From: HGM04593 sp045630965
GTDB lineage: Bacteria; Bacteroidota; Bacteroidia; Bacteroidales; Bacteroidaceae
DNA length: 39,601 bases
Direction of reading: 5' to 3'
Assembly: GCA_045630965.1 (NCBI GenBank)
Contig: JAZQTU010000024.1
Coordinates: forward strand, 1 to 39,601
The notes under the pieces were generated by a model. That model did no database searches, was not told where the DNA came from, and saw only the letters and a list, made by a program, of their open reading frames with translations. Position 1 is the first letter of the stretch, and each line of letters opens with the position of its first letter. A program made the position numbers and the translations under genes. Positions 1 to 8,158 of the stretch are shown piece by piece.

Positions 1-2354
1 GCAAGAACAACCGATACGATAGCACTGTCACGTATATCTTCAGCCATGCTTGGACCAACCTTCTGTGAACTGATGATTGAACCACCTGCATGGTTGTCAT
101 AATCGCGGAATGTCTCCAATGTCAAGCCCTCGCTCAACAAACCACCCTCCATGAATGAATCATAAAGGAACTGTGCAATCTTGTCATCGGCAACAGTTGC
201 TGTATCATTGATCATATAGTTTGTTGTAACGCGGATTGTTTTACCGTCGGTACCAAGAGCGATTGCCTGTACATTATCCTCGGTAATCTTCTTTTTCAAC
301 AAATCGCGTACAGTCTCAGGCTCAACCTCTTTCTCGAACTGAACAACGAAGTTACGTCCACCGGTGAAGTCGATTGACTGGCTCAAGCCACGCACTGCAA
401 ATGAAGTAACAACTGCAACAACAGCAACAGCAACAATTATGAATGTCTTCTTAGAGATTCCAATGAAGTTGAAGTTTGTATCTCTCATCATCTTCTCCGA
501 GAACTTGGTTGTAAATGTCAAGTTCTGCAACTTACCCTTGTTCATGAAGTGCTCATAGATAACACGTGTAACGAACACTGCTGTAAAGAATGAGCAGAGA
601 AGACCGATAATCAATGTTGTAGCGAAGCCCTTGATAGGACCTGTACCGAAGTTGAACAGAATAATACCTGTTATAATTGATGTAAAGTTAGAGTCAAAGA
701 TTGCTGAGAATGCGTTCTTATAACCGTCAGCAAGTGCAAGGCGTGTATTCTTACCACCACGCAACTCCTCCTTAGCACGCTCATAGATAAGTACGTTAGC
801 ATCTACAGCCATACCCAATGTCAAAACTATACCTGCGATACCTGACATTGTAAGAGCAGCCTGGAACGATGCCAAGATACCCATTGTAAAGAATAGGTTA
901 AGCAAAAGTGCAAGGTTAGCGATAGAACCTGGGATTACACCGTAGATTGCACACATGTAAATCATAAGAAGGATAAACGCAACAATGAAAGAAACGATAC
1001 CCTGCTCGATAGACTTCTGACCAAGTGAAGGACCTACAACCTCTTCTTGTATAATACGTACGGGAGCTGCCATCTTACCTGAACGAAGCACGTTAGCCAA
1101 GTCCTGAGTAGCTTCAATTGTGAAATTACCAGTAATCTGTGAACGACCACCGGGGATTTCGCCCATTACATTAGGAGCACTATAAACATAACCGTCAAGA
1201 ACGATTGCTATAGAACGGTTGATATTCTTCTTTGTCAATGTAGCCCATTTTCTTGATCCCTCTACGTTCATCTGCATATCAACACATGGAGCACCATTGT
1301 TATCAAAGCCGGCTTTTGCGTCAGCAATAACATCACCTGCAAGAGGAGCAGCACCGTTACGCTCAGTCAACTTGATTGCATTCAACTCATAGTAGCTCTT
1401 TGTTGAATCAGCCTCATAAGCCTCAACGCTCCACATCAAACGCAAATCGCGTGGAAGAACCATTTTGGCATCAACGCTGGCAAGCATATTATTGATAGCT
1501 GCAGTATCGTTGTAGTGAGCAACAGCAACTGTACACTGTGAGCCATATGCACCACGCAAACGTGACATCAAAGGAGATACTACAGAATCAGAAGATGCTT
1601 TTGCAATTCTTTGATCAAGTTCCTCAAGTGCAGGGAAAACAACCTTTGCGATTTCATCATTTGAATAAGTTTCCCAGAACTCCAAGTTTGCAGAACCCTG
1701 CAACAACTTACGAACACGCTCAGGTTCCTTAACACCAGGAAGCTCAATCATGATACGTCCCATACCACCCTCAACTGCCTGAATGTTAGGCTGAACAACA
1801 CCGAAGCGGTCGATACGTGAACGTAACACGTTGTATGAATTGTCAACAGCAGCCTTAACCTCTTCGCGGATAACAGACTCAACCTCTGCATCGGTAGAGC
1901 TTTGAGAGATTCTCTCCTTCAAATCGTAAGTTGCAAAAATAGAAGCCAACTTACTACCTGGAGCTGCTTTATGATACTCATTCACGAAAGCTGTGATATA
2001 ATCACCGCCATTGATTGTGGCAACACGTGCATTTTCCAATGCTGTTTTGAAAGCCTCATCCTCCTTATTGCCGGCCAAAGCCTTAACAATGTCAGGTACA
2101 GAAACCTCCATAATTACATACATACCACCTTTAAGGTCCAAACCAAGACCAATCTCTAATTCGCGGCACTCCTTCAAAGAGTAGATTCCAAGCCAAACCT
2201 TCTTGTTCTGCATTGAATCCATGTAGTGCTTGCTATCCTGAGATTCTTCGGCCTTACCAGCATGATAGCTGGTAACAACAGAGAATGACAAATAGAACAA
2301 ACATACAAGTGTCAGCAGTACTGCGAAAACTTTTACAAATCCTTTGTTCTGCAT
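1..2354 (-). CDS. secDF: Protein translocase subunit SecDF (fused), 3' end outside window
   Basis: Inner-membrane SecD-SecF fusion that uses the proton gradient to help pull exported proteins through SecYEG. The frame is open from the ATG at 2354 to the window edge, giving 784 codons; family members in this phylum run to about 1000, so roughly the last 200 residues (the rest of SecF) are missing. Visible: an N-terminal membrane segment (about residues 7-29), the SecD motif GLDLKGG (71-77), a large periplasmic region, a multi-helix membrane block with GMAVDANVLIYERAKEE, and the start of the SecF half with the SIDFTGG motif encoded near 360. It is preceded by a TAnnTTTG-like box at 2405-2412 and by the terminator of the rhomboid pair, so it probably starts its own transcript. 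The ATG is chosen because it gives the expected short cytoplasmic N-terminus. Confidence 0.96.
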   Translation of the reverse strand, partial: MQNKGFVKVFAVLLTLVCLFYLSFSVVTSYHAGKAEESQDSKHYMDSMQNKKVWLGIYSLKECRELEIGLGLDLKGGMYVIMEVSVPDIVKALAGNKEDEAFKTALENARVATINGGDYITAFVNEYHKAAPGSKLASIFATYDLKERISQSSTDAEVESVIREEVKAAVDNSYNVLRSRIDRFGVVQPNIQAVEGGMGRIMIELPGVKEPERVRKLLQGSANLEFWETYSNDEIAKVVFPALEELDQRIAKASSDSVVSPLMSRLRGAYGSQCTVAVAHYNDTAAINNMLASVDAKMVLPRDLRLMWSVEAYEADSTKSYYELNAIKLTERNGAAPLAGDVIADAKAGFDNNGAPCVDMQMNVEGSRKWATLTKKNINRSIAIVLDGYVYSAPNVMGEIPGGRSQITGNFTIEATQDLANVLRSGKMAAPVRIIQEEVVGPSLGQKSIEQGIVSFIVAFILLMIYMCAIYGVIPGSIANLALLLNLFFTMGILASFQAALTMSGIAGIVLTLGMAVDANVLIYERAKEELRGGKNTRLALADGYKNAFSAIFDSNFTSIITGIILFNFGTGPIKGFATTLIIGLLCSFFTAVFVTRVIYEHFMNKGKLQNLTFTTKFSEKMMRDTNFNFIGISKKTFIIVAVAVVAVVTSFAVRGLSQSIDFTGGRNFVVQFEKEVEPETVRDLLKKKITEDNVQAIALGTDGKTIRVTTNYMINDTATVADDKIAQFLYDSFMEGGLLSEGLTLETFRDYDNHAGGSIISSQKVGPSMAEDIRDSAIVSVVL

Positions 2355-2404
2355 TTTTATTAAATTTTATTGTGATTTATTCTGTTTCTTTTGACAAAAT
2401 CGCG

Positions 2405-2412
2405 CAAATATA
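2405..2412 (-). promoter_or_regulatory. Possible -7 box upstream of secDF
   Basis: On the minus strand this reads TATATTTG, a full match to the Bacteroidales -7 consensus TAnnTTTG, about 50 nt before the secDF start. No TTTG or TTG lies at the expected distance of about 20 nt upstream, so only half of the promoter is visible. Confidence 0.35.
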
Positions 2413-2493
2413 ATGTTTTTTTCTCAAAGTGTATGCCTTTTGTCATGTTTTTATCAACACACATTAATAAAAAAGAGAAAAAACGCAGTCTAA

Positions 2494-2529
2494 AACAAAA
2501 AAGCAGGCATCGTACCGACGAGACCTGCC
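2494..2529 (-). terminator. Rho-independent terminator after the rhomboid pair
   Basis: Hairpin with GCAGG/CCTGC (2503-2507 with 2524-2528) and an inner TCGT/ACGA stem closed by a four-base loop, followed on the minus strand by a T-rich run complementary to 2490-2502. It lies about 30 nt beyond the stop of the second rhomboid gene at 2558 and separates that operon from secDF. Confidence 0.8.
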
Positions 2530-2557
2530 TTATAACTGTAAACGATTGGTTTGCCTA

Positions 2558-3460
2558 TTACTTTGAAGATGCGTCGAAAAGGCGCTTCTTCTCCCCTTCG
2601 CTCAACGATGAGTATCCACCTTTCTTGATTTTCTCCAGAATGCTGTCTATTTCGGTCTCTGAAGCCTTTTTGCGGGCATTGTATTCATAGTCAGCAGTAC
2701 GCCTGCCTGCCGTATACTTGAATTTTGTCATTTTCCTGCGTGCAGTGCCTTTTAGCCCTTTACTAAAAAACATTGTAAACCAGTCTATCGGCTTATTGAC
2801 AACTGCAGTCACATCCACACCCTTATTGAGCATATAAGCCACCAACCAACCGGCAACTGCACCGCCAAGATGGGCAAAATTACCTCCGGCATTATTACCG
2901 GCAAGCATGAATACAGATATGGCAACAGTTATAGCAGCGAATGTAGAAAGCTTCACGCTACCCACCAGCAAAAGATTTATCCTATACCCAGGATTACGCA
3001 CTGCAGAAGCAACCACTATTGCTATAACAGAGGCCGACGCTCCTACAAGAAATGAATTGTCGACATACGAAGCAAAATAGGGGAAAATATTATATGCCAA
3101 CACAAAAGCAACACCGCCTGACAATCCACCCAGGATGTATGTACCAACGAAATGGCGGACCGAATAGAAATCAAGGAATATCCGGCCAAAAAAATAGAGG
3201 GCGAACATATTCCAAAGGATATGCATAAAGCCTTGGTGCATGAACATGTATGTAAACAATGTCCAGGGACGGTGCATAAGCAACCACAACGACGACGGCA
3301 ATTCAAAATAACGCACAAAAGAATTACCGGCATCCACGACATTGGACAACACCGAAAAAACACCGATTAAAACAACAATTATATACACCGCAACATTGAC
3401 GTATATATATTTGCCAACGATATTCTGAAACTTGAATTTTTGTAATAGATCCTTAAACAT
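2558..3460 (-). CDS. Rhomboid family intramembrane serine protease with C-terminal tail domain
   Basis: Membrane-embedded serine protease that cleaves substrates within or near a transmembrane helix. The catalytic serine is S142 in GASAS (140-144) and the catalytic histidine H197 in NFAHLGG; the conserved HxxxN region appears as HILWN (80-84). Six or so hydrophobic helices fill residues 15-210. Residues about 215-300 form a charged cytoplasmic extension ending in an EIDSILEKIKKGG-type helix pair, a tail I recognise from Bacteroidetes rhomboids (I believe catalogued as DUF6576). It overlaps the end of the upstream rhomboid gene by 8 bp (3453-3460), implying translational coupling. Natural substrates cannot be read from the sequence. 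Confidence 0.93.
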   Translation of the reverse strand: MFKDLLQKFKFQNIVGKYIYVNVAVYIIVVLIGVFSVLSNVVDAGNSFVRYFELPSSLWLLMHRPWTLFTYMFMHQGFMHILWNMFALYFFGRIFLDFYSVRHFVGTYILGGLSGGVAFVLAYNIFPYFASYVDNSFLVGASASVIAIVVASAVRNPGYRINLLLVGSVKLSTFAAITVAISVFMLAGNNAGGNFAHLGGAVAGWLVAYMLNKGVDVTAVVNKPIDWFTMFFSKGLKGTARRKMTKFKYTAGRRTADYEYNARKKASETEIDSILEKIKKGGYSSLSEGEKKRLFDASSK

Positions 3461-4181
3461 ACGGCCCTCCGATTTCTCCTTTCTTACGCCACAATAATAT
3501 CAGCACCAGACCAAAAAGCATACCGCCAAGATGGGCAAAATGCGCTACACCGTCAGGCGTTCCTGCAACACCCATATACAATTCGATTACTGCATAGCCA
3601 ATAACGAAAAATTTAGCTTTTATCGGGAATGGTATTGGGAAAATATACATTCTTTCGTTCGGAAAGAGCATTCCGAAACCAAGCAATATGGCATACACAG
3701 CACCTGACGCACCGACAGTCTGCATATTAAGCACAATGTTAAGTTCTGCAAGCTGTGGCAATATAAAATTCTTTCCTTCACGCAAAGCCGCAGCCCCCTC
3801 TTCAAAGACCAGCCTGACCAATTCGGCATCCATTCCGTCGACCACCGTGAAATACCTTACCGCTCCTATAAGTTCCTGTACAAGTCCTGCTCCGACTCCC
3901 GCAACAACATAAAAAATCAAGAAGCGCTTTGGTCCCCACACAAATTCCAGAGTACGTCCGAACATAAAAAGAGCGAACATATTGAAAAACAGATGAGTAA
4001 AGCCACCGTGCATAAACATGTATGTTACCAGCTGATAGGGATGAAACTCTTCTGACATAAAGAAATGCAATCCCAAAATATTGTTCAGGTCAACACCGTT
4101 CTTTTCGGCGACTAGAAGCGCCAAAAACATCAGCACATTTATGGCAAGAAGATTTTTTGTAACTACAGGTATTCTATCCAT
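3453..4181 (-). CDS. Rhomboid family intramembrane serine protease
   Basis: A second intramembrane serine protease, 242 aa from the ATG at 4181. A longer open frame reaches 4247, but the extra 22 residues are poorly hydrophilic, non-conserved looking, and overlap the probable promoter; MDRIPVVTKN is a typical start for this group. Catalytic S159 lies in GASG (157-160) and H217 in VAHFAHLGG; HLFFN (63-67) is the usual loop/helix motif. An insertion of about 40 mostly hydrophilic residues (about 107-150) sits between helices 3 and 4. It lacks the C-terminal tail of the gene it overlaps downstream, so the two are diverged copies and not a recent duplication. First gene of a two-gene operon ending at the terminator near 2500. 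Confidence 0.93.
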   Translation of the reverse strand: MDRIPVVTKNLLAINVLMFLALLVAEKNGVDLNNILGLHFFMSEEFHPYQLVTYMFMHGGFTHLFFNMFALFMFGRTLEFVWGPKRFLIFYVVAGVGAGLVQELIGAVRYFTVVDGMDAELVRLVFEEGAAALREGKNFILPQLAELNIVLNMQTVGASGAVYAILLGFGMLFPNERMYIFPIPFPIKAKFFVIGYAVIELYMGVAGTPDGVAHFAHLGGMLFGLVLILLWRKKGEIGGPYV

Positions 4182-4203
4182 GATTATATTCGTAAAACAA
4201 TTG

Positions 4204-4211
4204 CAAAGATA
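4204..4211 (-). promoter_or_regulatory. Possible -7 box for the rhomboid operon
   Basis: Minus strand TATCTTTG, a full TAnnTTTG match, 23 nt before the chosen start at 4181. The nearest upstream TTTG (complement of 4237-4240) is 25 nt away, longer than the usual spacing of about 20, so the -33 element is doubtful. Confidence 0.4.
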
Positions 4212-4327
4212 ATACAAAGCAGCGATTTTAACTTTCCAAAATGCCAATCAAGTTTATTATTTTAATTTTATATAACTATTTTTCGTTTTTTAGAAGTGTT
4301 TGAAACAAGAAAACGATATATATTTCG

Positions 4328-4335
4328 TAACTTTG
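4328..4335 (+). promoter_or_regulatory. Possible -7 box for argS operon
   Basis: TAACTTTG matches TAnnTTTG and lies about 60 nt before the argS ATG. A TTTG at 4299-4302 is 25 nt upstream, wider than usual. If used, transcription starts inside the longer in-frame extension of argS, which supports the shorter start at 4395. Confidence 0.4.
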
Positions 4336-4394
4336 TAGTTGCTTTAGCAAAGAAACGACAACTGATAAAGGATAAAAATAAAAAAACAAATAGA

Positions 4395-6185
4395 ATGAAT
4401 ATCGAAACATCATTGGTACAGAGTGTAGTAGAGGCAATCAAGAACCTCTATGGCGCCGATTTCAGCGCAGAAAAGATCCAGTTGCAGAAAACACGTAAGG
4501 AGTTTGAAGGAGATTACACAGTTGTTGTATTCCCTTTCCTTGCACTTTCAAAGAAACGCCCAGAAGAGACCGCACAGGAGATTGGAGAATATTTGAAAAA
4601 CAATGTATCTGCAATCTCCTCATTCAACGTTGTAAAAGGCTTCCTTAACCTTGCAATTTCACCAAGCTACTGGGTTAATCTCCTCGATGAAATCAACAAA
4701 AACGAAAAATGGGGTATCACTCCAGTAACAGAGAATTCTCCGCTGGTAATGGTTGAATACTCTTCACCAAACACAAACAAGCCACTCCACTTGGGACACA
4801 TACGTAACAACCTGCTCGGTTACGCACTCTCAAACATCATTGAGGCAAACGGCAACAGAGTTGTAAAGACAAATATTGTCAACGACCGCGGTATCCACAT
4901 ATGCAAGTCGATGCTTGCGTGGCTTAAATGGGGAGAAGGCGAAACTCCAGCAAGCAGCGGCAAGAAGGGCGACCACCTCATAGGCGACTACTATGTAGCA
5001 TTCGACAAGCACTACAAGGCTGAATTGAACGAGCTCATGGAAAAGGGCATGAGCAAGGAAGAGGCAGAAGCAGCTTCGCCGCTTATGGCAGAGGCACGCG
5101 ATATGCTGGTCAAATGGGAGGCCGGTGACAAAGAGGTGCGCGCACTTTGGGAAAAGATGAACAATTGGGTATACGAAGGCTTTGACGAGACATACAAGCG
5201 TCTTGGCGTTGATTTTGACAAGATATACTATGAAAGCGACACATACCTCGTAGGTAAGGAGACCGTTCTCGGCGGATTGGAGAAAGGAATATTCTACCGC
5301 AGAGAGGACGAGTCGGTTTGGGCAGACCTTACAAACGATGGACTTGATGAGAAGTTGTTGTTGCGCAGCGACGGCACATCGGTTTACATGACACAGGATA
5401 TCGGTACAGCGCAGCTACGTTTCCGAGACTACGCTATTGACAAGATGGTTTACGTTGTGGGCAACGAACAGAACTACCATTTCCAGGTATTGTCACTCTT
5501 GCTTGACAAGCTCGGTTTCTCATGGGGTAAAGGCCTTGTGCACTTCTCATACGGCATGGTAGAGCTCCCCGAAGGCAAGATGAAGAGTCGCGAAGGAACT
5601 GTGGTAGATGCCGATGACCTTATGGACGAAATGATTAGAACAGCCCGTGAAACTTCAGAAGAGCTCGGTGGTAAACTGAACGACCTCACAGACGAAGAGA
5701 AGGCAGACATCAACCGCATAATAGGACTCGGAGCCTTGAAATATTTCATGCTCAAGGTAGATGCACGCAAGAACATGCTCTTCAACCCCAAGGAGTCAAT
5801 CGACTTCAACGGCAACACAGGACCATTCATCCAATACACATACGCACGTACACGTTCTATCGAGCGCAAGGCAATAGAGGCTGGCTTTGAGAGAAGCGAT
5901 GCAAGACCGGAGAGTGTAAGCGATAAGGAGTGTGCAATCATACGCATGCTCAATGACTTCCCCACTGTTGTTAAACAGGCTGGAAACGACTATTCACCAT
6001 CGGGCATTGCCAACTACGCATACGAACTTGCCAAGGAATACAACCAGTTCTATCACGACTTCAGCATACTCAAGGAGGAGAATGAGGCCATAAAGTCGTT
6101 CAGAATAGAGCTTACACACAATGTAGGCAAGGTAATAAAGAATGCCATGAACCTTTTGGGTATTGAAGTTCCCGAAAGAATGTAA
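4395..6185 (+). CDS. argS: Arginyl-tRNA synthetase
   Basis: Class I aminoacyl-tRNA synthetase that charges tRNA-Arg in the cytosol. The 596-residue product has an N-terminal additive domain (about 1-110), the HIGH-type motif HLGH at 132-135 in the SSPNTNKPLHLGH context, a KMSKS-type loop KMKS at 395-398, and the DALR-type anticodon-binding C-terminus ending NLLGIEVPERM. The frame is open back to 4296, but the extra 33 codons are lysine-rich, unlike the family, and contain the likely promoter box, so the ATG at 4395 is preferred. It is followed after 11 nt by the RNase H gene, so the two are probably cotranscribed. Confidence 0.97.
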   Translation: MNIETSLVQSVVEAIKNLYGADFSAEKIQLQKTRKEFEGDYTVVVFPFLALSKKRPEETAQEIGEYLKNNVSAISSFNVVKGFLNLAISPSYWVNLLDEINKNEKWGITPVTENSPLVMVEYSSPNTNKPLHLGHIRNNLLGYALSNIIEANGNRVVKTNIVNDRGIHICKSMLAWLKWGEGETPASSGKKGDHLIGDYYVAFDKHYKAELNELMEKGMSKEEAEAASPLMAEARDMLVKWEAGDKEVRALWEKMNNWVYEGFDETYKRLGVDFDKIYYESDTYLVGKETVLGGLEKGIFYRREDESVWADLTNDGLDEKLLLRSDGTSVYMTQDIGTAQLRFRDYAIDKMVYVVGNEQNYHFQVLSLLLDKLGFSWGKGLVHFSYGMVELPEGKMKSREGTVVDADDLMDEMIRTARETSEELGGKLNDLTDEEKADINRIIGLGALKYFMLKVDARKNMLFNPKESIDFNGNTGPFIQYTYARTRSIERKAIEAGFERSDARPESVSDKECAIIRMLNDFPTVVKQAGNDYSPSGIANYAYELAKEYNQFYHDFSILKEENEAIKSFRIELTHNVGKVIKNAMNLLGIEVPERM

Positions 6186-6196
6186 TCACAAACAGT

Positions 6197-6823
6197 ATGG
6201 CAAAAAAGAGGTTCTATGTAGTGTGGAGCGGACTCGTACCCGGCATATACAGCAGCTGGGACGAGTGTCAAGAACAGATAAAGGGCGTCAAACAGACTCT
6301 TTACAAATCATTTGACACTCTTGAAGAGGCCGAACGGGCATACAGCTCTTCTCCGCACGATTACATAGGACAAGGCGAAAAGAGGGAGAAGAGAAACACG
6401 ACCGGAAGTTTCCCGAATGAGGTATTGCTGAACGCTCTCGCTGTTGATGCAGCATGTAGCGGCAACCCGGGAGCAATGGAATACAGAGGAGTATATGTGG
6501 GTACCGGAGAGGAGATTTTCCATTTCGGCCCCATGTACGGAACAAACAATATTGGAGAGTTTCTCGCTATAGTACACGGCTTGGCACTACTCAAGCAACG
6601 AGGTATAGAGCTTCCGATTTATTCCGACAGCAGAAATGCTCTGCTTTGGGTTAAAGGCAAACAATGCAAAACCAAGCTCCCCAAAGACCACAGGAGTGAA
6701 GAGTTGTTCAAATACATTGAGCGCGCCGAAAAGTGGCTGAAAGAGAACCGTTATTCGACTCCTCTTCTCAAATGGGAGACCGACAAATGGGGTGAAATCC
6801 CAGCCGACTTCGGCAGAAAATAA
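6197..6823 (+). CDS. Viroplasmin-type RNase H family protein
   Basis: Probable ribonuclease HI, cleaving the RNA strand of RNA-DNA hybrids. Residues 4-50 form a caulimovirus-viroplasmin/RNase H1 N-terminal hybrid-binding module (FYVVWSGLVPGIYSSWDECQ). The catalytic domain spans about 78-208, with acidic residues visible as D84 (LAVDAACSGNPG), E121 (NNIGEFLAIVHGL), D144 (IYSDSRNALLWV) and D196 (WETDKWGEIPADF). The length, 208 aa, is usual for the Bacteroidetes form. It sits 11 nt after argS and 76 nt before a radical SAM gene. I do not assign rnhA because several RNase H paralogues can occur per genome. Confidence 0.92.
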   Translation: MAKKRFYVVWSGLVPGIYSSWDECQEQIKGVKQTLYKSFDTLEEAERAYSSSPHDYIGQGEKREKRNTTGSFPNEVLLNALAVDAACSGNPGAMEYRGVYVGTGEEIFHFGPMYGTNNIGEFLAIVHGLALLKQRGIELPIYSDSRNALLWVKGKQCKTKLPKDHRSEELFKYIERAEKWLKENRYSTPLLKWETDKWGEIPADFGRK

Positions 6824-6899
6824 TCAGGCATGAACAATTGATATCTGAAGCCGTTCTGTAACAGAAAAGGATATCCTACATTCATTCAAGATACAACAC

Positions 6900-7676
6900 A
6901 TGGCAACAATAATATTTCCGTCACCAATATTCGGACCGGTCAAAAGCCGTCGCCTTGGAATATCATTGGGAATAAACCTACTGCCCGATGACGGCAAGGT
7001 TTGTACCTTCGATTGCCTGTATTGCGAATGCGGTTTCAACGCCACGCACCGTACAAAGAAAAAATTCCCTACACGCCATGAGGTTGCCACTGCACTTGAG
7101 AATAAACTGAAAGATATGGCAGAGAAAAACGAATTCCCCGACGTTCTGACCTTTGCCGGAAACGGAGAACCAACAGTACATCCCGAATTTGATGCCATAA
7201 TAGACGACACTATAGCCCTAAGGAACAGATATTGCCCCAATGCAAAGATAAGCGTACTCTCCAATGCCACACTCATAACAAGAGAGAACGTATTCAAAGC
7301 ACTTGAAAAGGTAGACAACAACATCCTGAAGCTCGACACTGTTGACAGCAACTACATATCATTCCTCGACCGCCCGACAGGTATATATGATATAACAAGA
7401 ATCATTGAACGCATGAAGGCTTTCAATGGTAAAGCTGTGATACAGACAATGTTCCTGAAAGGGAATGTAAACGGCATTGATGTGAACAACACCGGGGACA
7501 GTCATGTACTTCCTTGGATAGAGACAATAAAAAGCATTGCCCCCCGCGAAGTCATGATATACACAATTGACCGTGAGACACCGCAGGAAGGCTTGTTAAA
7601 GGCCACACACGAGGAACTTGACCGCATCGTGGCCATGCTTGAAAAAGAGGGAATCAAAGCCAGCGCCTCATATTGA
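6900..7676 (+). CDS. Radical SAM protein, COG0731 (wyosine-synthetase-like) family
   Basis: Radical S-adenosylmethionine enzyme of 258 aa. The cluster-binding motif CTFDCLYC supplies C35, C39 and C42 (CxxxCxxC); an SAM-binding GNGEP-type motif appears in FAGNGEPTVHPEF, and a SNATLI strand follows. The overall pattern is that of the COG0731 group, whose archaeal members make wyosine in tRNA-Phe; bacterial members are uncharacterised, so the substrate is unknown. There is no C-terminal iron-sulfur or SPASM-like cysteine cluster. It is the last gene of the plus-strand argS group and ends only 11 nt from the convergent membrane-protein gene at 7688, with no hairpin between them. Confidence 0.88.
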   Translation: MATIIFPSPIFGPVKSRRLGISLGINLLPDDGKVCTFDCLYCECGFNATHRTKKKFPTRHEVATALENKLKDMAEKNEFPDVLTFAGNGEPTVHPEFDAIIDDTIALRNRYCPNAKISVLSNATLITRENVFKALEKVDNNILKLDTVDSNYISFLDRPTGIYDITRIIERMKAFNGKAVIQTMFLKGNVNGIDVNNTGDSHVLPWIETIKSIAPREVMIYTIDRETPQEGLLKATHEELDRIVAMLEKEGIKASASY

Positions 7677-7687
7677 GGCACTTCACA

Positions 7688-8158
7688 TCAAAAGCCGAAG
7701 TAGGAAGCCAAGCCAAGATAAGAGGCTGTTATCAAGGCATATCGAATGAGTTTACCGACTGCCATAACAATAATCACCTTCACCTTGTTTACGCGCAGGA
7801 TACCAAGAGTTATCAGCAACGCCTCGCCAAGCGCCGGAACAAAAGAGAATGCCGCAGCCCAATAGCCATACTTCTGAATTATACGGTCGGCACGTTTCAT
7901 CTGTTTCTCGGGTACATGGAAGAATTTCAACAACCACTCCTTGCTCGCCAGCGAACCAAGCATAAAACAGGTTATGCCACCCAGCGTATTGCCAAGGGTA
8001 GCCACAAGAGTTATACCCACAGCATTTAGCCCCAAACCAAGAAATATTACCAACAGGACCTCACTTGCTATTGGTACAACAGTTCCGGAGAGGAAAGAGA
8101 GCATACCCATTCCCCAATAACCATAATCTTTGAAAAATTCTATAAGTGTTTCAACCAT
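7688..8158 (-). CDS. YqaA/DedA-like VTT-domain membrane protein
   Basis: Small integral membrane protein (156 aa) of the SNARE-associated/VTT superfamily, YqaA branch. It has the hydrophobic N-terminal hairpin with a VVPIASEVLLV segment, a glycine-rich GNTLGGITCFMLG loop, the FVPALGEALLITLG motif, and a basic VNKVKVIIVMAVGKLIRYA helix near the end. DedA relatives act in lipid or small-molecule flipping across the inner membrane; the role of this short branch is not established. Its start overlaps the 3' end of the upstream membrane-protein gene by 19 bp, pointing to translational coupling, and it is the last gene of the methyltransferase-purD group. Confidence 0.9.
   Translation of the reverse strand: MVETLIEFFKDYGYWGMGMLSFLSGTVVPIASEVLLVIFLGLGLNAVGITLVATLGNTLGGITCFMLGSLASKEWLLKFFHVPEKQMKRADRIIQKYGYWAAAFSFVPALGEALLITLGILRVNKVKVIIVMAVGKLIRYALITASYLGLASYFGF

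Noticed and set aside
4182..4247. Longer N-terminus for the first rhomboid protein
   Set aside because: The added residues do not look like the family, and the probable promoter box lies within them.
4299..4335. Full -33/-7 promoter for argS from TTTG at 4299 and TAACTTTG at 4328
   Set aside because: The spacer is 25 nt, while the two best promoters in this window use 20; only the -7 box is reported.
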